9,273 bases of DNA from an uncultured Clostridium sp. (lineage in GTDB: Bacteria > Bacillota_A > Clostridia > TANB77 > CAG-508), in assembly GCA_951800935.1 (NCBI GenBank), contig CATOLW010000033.1:1-9273 (forward strand), read 5' to 3'. Each line of letters starts with the position of its first letter. Positions within the stretch are counted from its first letter, which is position 1. The position numbers were made by a program, and so were the translations under genes. The notes under the pieces are model-generated. The model was not told the origin of the DNA, ran no database searches, and was given only the letters and a program-made list of their open reading frames with translations. Shown piece by piece: positions 6,320 through 9,273 of the stretch.

Positions 6320-7440
6320 TTATCGATACTCCCTTCTTATTCTTGAATCAACAAAATTAGGATGAATAGAAAAAATTGCAGTATCTCCAATTTTTATTTC
6401 TTTTTGACCAATATCACATACTACATGACAAGTTCCTATTCTTCCTAAAATTTTGCAATTAGTTCCTTTAATTTTTACATACTTATCTTGCTTTTTGAAA
6501 AATAGTTTTATACTTTCTAATAAATATCTTAATTTGTCAATGGTTCGAAACATGTCTTTAGCAACTTCTATATTGACACCATCGTTATAGCCACATGGAA
6601 TAATGGCTACTTTCATTTCTTTTGGGGTTGTATAACTATTTGAATATCCGAATATTAAATCCTTTTGGCAATGTTTTTACTTCTGCTACTTTCGCTTCTA
6701 GGTGTGCAATTCTTTTTAGTCCAATTGTATTTTTACAGGATATTCTTCCTAAAAAGGCTGAACCAATTCGAACTGCGTTTAAGTGCATGTTGGGAAATTT
6801 TAAAAAAGCAGATGAATTACAAATATGAAGCATTCCTGTTTCGATTGCGTTCATTTGTAATACTTCAATGCAATCAATAAATCGCTCAAATTGTTTTTTG
6901 GTATAATTATCATCATAAAAACTAGAAGAAAAATGTGAAAAAGTTCCTTCTACTTTTATATATTTTATCTGTTTTAGTGCTTCTATCATTTCATCACGTT
7001 TGTTATCGATAAAACCATATCTGCCAAATCCTGTATCAATTTTTAGATGTGCTTTTATTTCTTTATCTTGTTCTTGCCCAATTTCTTCTGCTATTTTAAT
7101 ATCTTCTTTTGAACCAATTGTAAGAATTATATTATTTTGAATTAGAGTTTCCACATCTTCTTTGATTGCTGTGGAAGATAATATTAAAATTTCTTGTTTG
7201 ATTCCTGCTTTTCTTAGTTGAATTGCTTCTTCTACTGTAGCTACAGCAAAAAAGGAAATTCCCTGGTCAATTAAAAATTTTGTATATTCTACCATTCCTA
7301 GTCCATACGCATTAGCTTTTACAACTGCTATTATTTTAACAGGGTTTCCTTTGTCATCTTTTCCGGCTTTTGTCAGCAAATTTTTTTATTTGCTCTATAT
7401 TATGCCTTAAATCTTGCTTTTCTATTACTAAAGTATTCAA
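6320..7440 (-). CDS. alr: Alanine racemase, whole only with two +1 frameshifts
   Basis: Alanine racemase is a PLP enzyme that makes D-alanine for peptidoglycan. Three reading-frame pieces join to 372 aa, the usual family length. Residues 1-25 (TTG start at 7438-7440 behind GGAGG) read [20 protein letters not shown]; residues 26-263 carry the PLP lysine in VVKANAYG (Lys41) and FSHFSS; residues 264-372 begin GYS, where Tyr265 corresponds to the catalytic Tyr265 of the Geobacillus enzyme, then IIPCGYNDG and ILGRIG. Each join is made by skipping the C of an in-frame CGG. Without a shift only 28 residues are made. No conserved segment is missing or duplicated, and no other in-frame stop occurs. 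It follows the fem-type gene by 20 bp and precedes the DUF1189 gene by 2 bp. Decay or sequence error would be the ordinary alternatives. Confidence 0.9.
6647..6653 (-). other. +1 frameshift site 2 in alr (ATT CGG A)
   Basis: The zero frame reads AAT ATT CGG ATA TTC AAA TAG, ending at 6636-6638. Skipping the C (6650) gives AAT ATT, then GGA TAT TCA, restoring Gly264 and catalytic Tyr265. The +1 frame is closed by a TAA about 13 codons upstream, so the shift must fall in this small interval, where CGG (6648-6650) is the only CGG. Confidence 0.75.
7362..7368 (-). other. +1 frameshift site 1 in alr (AGC CGG A)
   Basis: The zero frame reads GAC AAA AGC CGG AAA AGA TGA. Skipping one C gives GAC AAA AGC, then GGA AAA GAT GAC, that is DKS joined to [10 protein letters not shown], as expected before the PLP-lysine strand. 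A TAA closes the +1 frame about 10 codons upstream and the TGA closes the zero frame three codons downstream. The neighbouring AAAA run would allow a different one-base placement, but that would yield a less typical sequence. Confidence 0.7.
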
Positions 7441-7460
7441 ATATTTCCTCCACTTAGGTT

Positions 7461-8519
7461 TTATTTTTTTAATTTCATTTTTAATTGTCTAATGGTTCTA
7501 AATGCTTTTTCTGAAAAGCGATATAATTTATAGGTAAGTGGTTTAAAAGGTAAATAAACTTCTCCAATAAATTCTGTGAAAGTTGCACCAAATCCTTGTT
7601 TAAATCGGTACAATCCATATTGTGGATGGTTTTCATCTACTACTCCTGATACTCCTCTAAAATCATATACATCATCTTTTCTTTGGATAGCCATTTTTAT
7701 CATTTCCCATTGTAGCAGATAGTTTGGCATTAAGTTACGATGACTATTGCTACTTGCTCCATATAAATACCATGTTTTATTTCCATAAAAAATTGGTATT
7801 ACTCCTGATATAGGCTTTCCTTCATAATATGCCATTAAAATTTTCATATGCTTTGGTCCTAAGCAATCATGCATTTTTTCAAAATAGGATAAAGGTCTTA
7901 TGATAAATCCGTCTCTTGTACCAGTTTCTATCATAATTTTATGAAAATCTTTTAAATCTTCTTTGTTTCCTTCTTTAATGGTAACTCCCTTTTTGGTTGC
8001 TAAACGAATGTTATATCTCCATTTTTGCTTAAATCCTGCCATGATTTCATCTTCTGTTTTTCCTTTTATATCTAAGCGAAATACATATCTTGGTTGAATT
8101 TCATCTTTAAAGTCTTTGGCATCGTCTTTAATGTGGTAACCTAAATTGGTTACTACATTTCTAAAATCTTGGTCATCACTTACTATATCTGGTTCCATTC
8201 TAAGTACAATGGCTTTGTATTTTTTAGCTAATTCTTTTGCTCCATCGGTTAGTTGTTTCATAACTTCTATATTATGAATATCACATACTGGTCCTCTCGA
8301 AGAATACATGATATTTCCAAAGATTGGCATTTTTCGAATCCATACACAAAGAGAGCCAATAATTTCTCCATTATTTCCTTCTGCTAAAATGACTTCTGGT
8401 TTCCAGTTTGGCTTTTTTACTTCAGCCCATTCTAAAGATTGTTGAAAGTTACATCTTTCATTTCCTTCTAAGAATTTTTTATATTCTTTTTTATCTTCTT
8501 CATTTTCTACAAATCTCAT
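7461..8519 (-). CDS. Fem-family peptidyltransferase (peptidoglycan cross-bridge)
   Basis: The FemA/FemB/FemX family adds amino acids from aminoacyl-tRNA to the stem peptide of lipid II or peptidoglycan. This 352-aa protein shows the two-lobe GNAT-like layout: an N-terminal lobe with QQSLEWAEVK and MYSSRGPVCD, and a second lobe beginning around FKQKWRYNIRLATKKGV, with TGTRDGFIIRP, an ISGVIPIFYG strand and the C-terminal YDFRGVSG and GLYRFKQGFGA. No long coiled-coil arm is seen between the halves of the second lobe, so it is closer to FemX-type enzymes than to staphylococcal FemA. The amino acid added cannot be told. The ATG at 8517-8519 has an AAGGAG site five bases upstream. It heads the operon with alr, fitting cell-wall precursor metabolism. 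Confidence 0.9.
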   Translation of the reverse strand: MRFVENEEDKKEYKKFLEGNERCNFQQSLEWAEVKKPNWKPEVILAEGNNGEIIGSLCVWIRKMPIFGNIMYSSRGPVCDIHNIEVMKQLTDGAKELAKKYKAIVLRMEPDIVSDDQDFRNVVTNLGYHIKDDAKDFKDEIQPRYVFRLDIKGKTEDEIMAGFKQKWRYNIRLATKKGVTIKEGNKEDLKDFHKIMIETGTRDGFIIRPLSYFEKMHDCLGPKHMKILMAYYEGKPISGVIPIFYGNKTWYLYGASSNSHRNLMPNYLLQWEMIKMAIQRKDDVYDFRGVSGVVDENHPQYGLYRFKQGFGATFTEFIGEVYLPFKPLTYKLYRFSEKAFRTIRQLKMKLKK

Positions 8520-8557
8520 TTTTTCTCCTTCTTTATCATTATTTACAATCTATTGGT

Positions 8558-8586
8558 ATTTTACACTAAATTAAAAAAATTTACAA
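8558..8586 (-). promoter_or_regulatory. Promoter of the fem-alr-DUF1189-ftsH operon
   Basis: On the minus strand there is TTGTAA (8581-8586), a 17-base spacer and TAAAAT (8558-8563), giving a leader of about 30 bases. The -35 box lies in a short palindrome, AATTTAC-AA-GTAAATT (8579-8594). Confidence 0.75.
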
Positions 8587-8611
8587 GTAAATTAAGGGGA
8601 TTCACTAATAA

Positions 8612-8640
8612 TTTACAATTTAATGTTTGTTAGTTATATA
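8612..8640 (+). promoter_or_regulatory. Upstream promoter P1 of the small membrane gene
   Basis: TTTACA (8612-8617), a 17-base spacer and TATATA (8635-8640) face right. A transcript from here would soon enter the inverted repeat 8652-8685, which is followed by a T-rich stretch, so P1 RNA might be attenuated. This is inferred from hexamer match only. Confidence 0.5.
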
Positions 8641-8651
8641 AGAAAATGAAC

Positions 8652-8685
8652 ATGTAAAGTTAAGAAATCTGCGAAAACTTTACAT
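8652..8685 (+). repeat. Inverted repeat, 10-bp arms, over the P2 -35 region
   Basis: ATGTAAAGTT (8652-8661) is exactly complementary to AACTTTACAT (8676-8685) across a 14-base loop. The right arm contains the -35 box of P2, and TTTTATGTT follows it. It could be an operator, or a weak terminator hairpin in P1 RNA. Confidence 0.6.
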
Positions 8686-8707
8686 TTTATGTTAATTGTT
8701 GTATGCT
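8679..8707 (+). promoter_or_regulatory. Downstream promoter P2 of the small membrane gene
   Basis: TTTACA (8679-8684), a 17-base spacer and TATGCT (8702-8707) would start RNA near 8714, about 60 bases before the ATG at 8775. Both flanking inverted repeats overlap it. Confidence 0.5.
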
Positions 8708-8720
8708 TTAATTAACATAA
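8687..8720 (+). repeat. Inverted repeat, 11-bp arms, over the P2 -10 region
   Basis: TTATGTTAATT (8687-8697) is exactly complementary to AATTAACATAA (8710-8720) with a 12-base loop that holds the P2 -10 box. It lies one base after the preceding inverted repeat. Such symmetry around a promoter suggests a dimeric repressor site, though AT-rich DNA makes such matches easier by chance. Confidence 0.55.
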
Positions 8721-8738
8721 GTGCACAATATCAACTAT

Positions 8739-8756
8739 AGTCCATTCTAACGGACT
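8739..8756 (+). repeat. Small hairpin in the leader of the small membrane gene
   Basis: AGTCC (8739-8743) pairs with GGACT (8752-8756) around an eight-base loop, ending 7 bases before the AAAGGAG ribosome site. It is short, and its role is uncertain. Confidence 0.35.
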
Positions 8757-8774
8757 TAAGGAAAGGAGAACATT

Positions 8775-8972
8775 ATGATTAAATTTCTTTGTTACTTATA
8801 CCTCACTGTGGTAATTCCATTTCTCTTAGTAGCATTACTAATTGTCTTTCTTTTTCTTGGAGCTATTGTACTAGAGATAATAAAAATGCTAGGAATAAAA
8901 CGGTATAAACGTCGCTGTGTAGTAGTACTTGAGAAGAAGGTGGATGCAAACTATGTGTCCTGTGTCGTATAG
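8775..8972 (+). CDS. Small membrane protein of unknown function
   Basis: I do not recognise this 65-residue protein. It has one long hydrophobic segment (about residues 5-38), then a basic stretch KRYKRR, and a short tail VVVLEKKVDANYVSCVV. The ATG has a clear AAAGGAG ribosome site six bases upstream, and two candidate promoters precede it, so it is probably expressed. It contains the only in-frame CGG (8901-8903, codon 43) outside the three frameshift sites; a +1 shift there would add six residues and stop. It also uses CGC and GTC, unlike the core genes, which suggests acquisition by transfer. The next ORF, in the +1 frame, overlaps its end, and the two may be halves of one protein with a membrane anchor and a beta-rich soluble domain. 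Confidence 0.6.
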   Translation: MIKFLCYLYLTVVIPFLLVALLIVFLFLGAIVLEIIKMLGIKRYKRRCVVVLEKKVDANYVSCVV

Positions 8973-9150
8973 CAAACAAGAGTATCACTTCTATAACAAA
9001 AAGCTGTACGATGCTGCCGAGATTGGTGACATAATATATGCATCAGTCAAAATCTGTCACAACAAGTTACATCTCAAAAACTGGTGTGTCAGTAAAACTG
9101 GTTCTAATTATGTTACAATTTCCAAACATATAGTTTCATATCCTATCTAA
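8944..9150 (+). CDS. Overlapping +1-frame ORF, possible C-terminal half of the small membrane protein
   Basis: An open frame of about 68 codons follows, one base out of phase with the preceding gene, running to a TAA at 9148-9150. It reads SYSKQEYHFYNKKLYDAAEIGD and then alternating hydrophobic residues, like a small beta-rich domain; no family is recognised. G+C is visibly higher than in the core genes. It may be expressed on its own from ATG 8944 or 8953, behind AGAAGG at 8935-8940, with coupled initiation, or by a shift just before the upstream stop (GTC GTA TAG), or it may be the remnant of a broken gene. The overlap has no CGG, so the shift proposed for whiA and alr does not explain it. 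The open frame and the terminator just after it support a coding past. Confidence 0.4.
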   Translation: MQTMCPVSYSKQEYHFYNKKLYDAAEIGDIIYASVKICHNKLHLKNWCVSKTGSNYVTISKHIVSYPI

Positions 9151-9170
9151 CGAAGAGAATGGAAATATTT

Positions 9171-9214
9171 AGCGGTTACTCTAGAATTAGAGTAACTGCT
9201 ATTATTTTAATTTT
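9171..9214 (+). terminator. Rho-independent terminator of the small accessory unit
   Basis: The stem AGCGGTTACTCTA (9171-9183) pairs with TAGAGTAACTGCT (9188-9200), with one G-T wobble, across a GAAT loop. ATTATTTTAATTTT follows as the U-rich tail. It ends the transcript of the small ORFs. Confidence 0.8.
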
Positions 9215-9262
9215 AGAGTTAACCCCCAGCTATGCTGGGGGTTAACTCTAAAATTAAAATAA
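9202..9262. repeat. Perfect 61-nt palindrome, 29-bp arms
   Basis: Arms 9202-9230 and 9234-9262 are exactly complementary, with a three-base TAT loop. The inner part is a GC-rich stem, AACCCCCAGC with its complement; the outer part is AT-rich. No clean U-tract follows on the plus strand. The left arm overlaps the tail of the preceding terminator. It could be a bidirectional terminator for a gene entering from the right, or the end of a small non-autonomous element. Confidence 0.75.
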
Positions 9263-9273
9263 GTCATTCTGCT

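Noticed and set aside
868..7368. Simple homopolymer sequencing error for the three shifts
   Set aside because: The bases at issue are not in long runs, all three are +1 at CGG, and long A and T runs elsewhere in the window keep their frames. It is not fully excluded; raw reads would decide.
601..7911. Other CCG strings on the plus strand inside genes (near 658, 3832, 3994, 5468, 6211 and 7909)
   Set aside because: Checked phase by phase; none is an in-frame CGG. They are GCG, ACG, GGG or GGA codons with a neighbouring base.
1..9273. Plus-strand open frames of 60-170 codons opposite ftsH, prmC, alr and the others
   Set aside because: They are mirror images of real genes, with no ribosome sites and no recognisable proteins.
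1..9273. CRISPR arrays, tRNA or rRNA genes, transposases
   Set aside because: No spaced repeat array, no cloverleaf or rRNA-like stretch, and no transposase motif was seen on either strand.

Overview
The window looks like a chromosomal segment of a low-G+C Gram-positive bacterium, most likely an uncultured, gut-type Clostridia lineage. The evidence is the strongly AT-rich DNA, sigma-A promoters with 17-bp spacers, strong Shine-Dalgarno sites, and Firmicutes-type genes (whiA, a Fem-family peptidyltransferase, DUF1189 and DUF4190 proteins). I cannot fix the genus from the sequence alone.

Layout. (1) Positions 1-2994 hold a minus-strand operon transcribed from a good promoter at 2966-2994: flavin-reductase-like protein, a small zinc deaminase, prmC, whiA (read through a +1 frameshift) and the 5' part of hemW, which runs off the left edge. 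(2) A back-to-back promoter at 3008-3036 drives a small plus-strand DUF4190 membrane protein (3068-3328). A long hairpin at 3330-3389 separates it from the converging second operon. (3) Positions 3401-8586 hold the second minus-strand operon: fem-type peptidyltransferase, alr (needing two +1 frameshifts), a DUF1189 membrane protein and ftsH. It is a cell-wall and membrane quality-control operon. (4) Positions 8587-9273 look accessory: tandem plus-strand promoters overlapped by inverted repeats, a tiny membrane protein, an overlapping +1-frame ORF of different composition, a terminator, and a perfect 61-nt palindrome.

The most interesting signal is translational. whiA is broken once and alr twice, always in the +1 direction. 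At each break the zero-frame codon is CGG followed by A, and reading resumes one base later at GGA (Gly), where homologues have glycine. I scanned every clear housekeeping gene in the window (about 2,700 codons) and found no other in-frame CGG. CGT and CGA are used normally as Arg in whiA. The simplest reading is that CGG is not decoded as a normal triplet in this organism (for example because tRNA-Arg(CCG) has been lost). Ribosomes would then slip +1, or a special tRNA would read CGGA as a four-base Gly codon, so that intact WhiA (286 aa) and alanine racemase (372 aa, with the catalytic Tyr directly after the second site) are still made. Sequencing or assembly error and true gene decay remain alternatives. 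One further in-frame CGG lies in the accessory small ORF at 8901-8903 and is not obviously a productive shift site.
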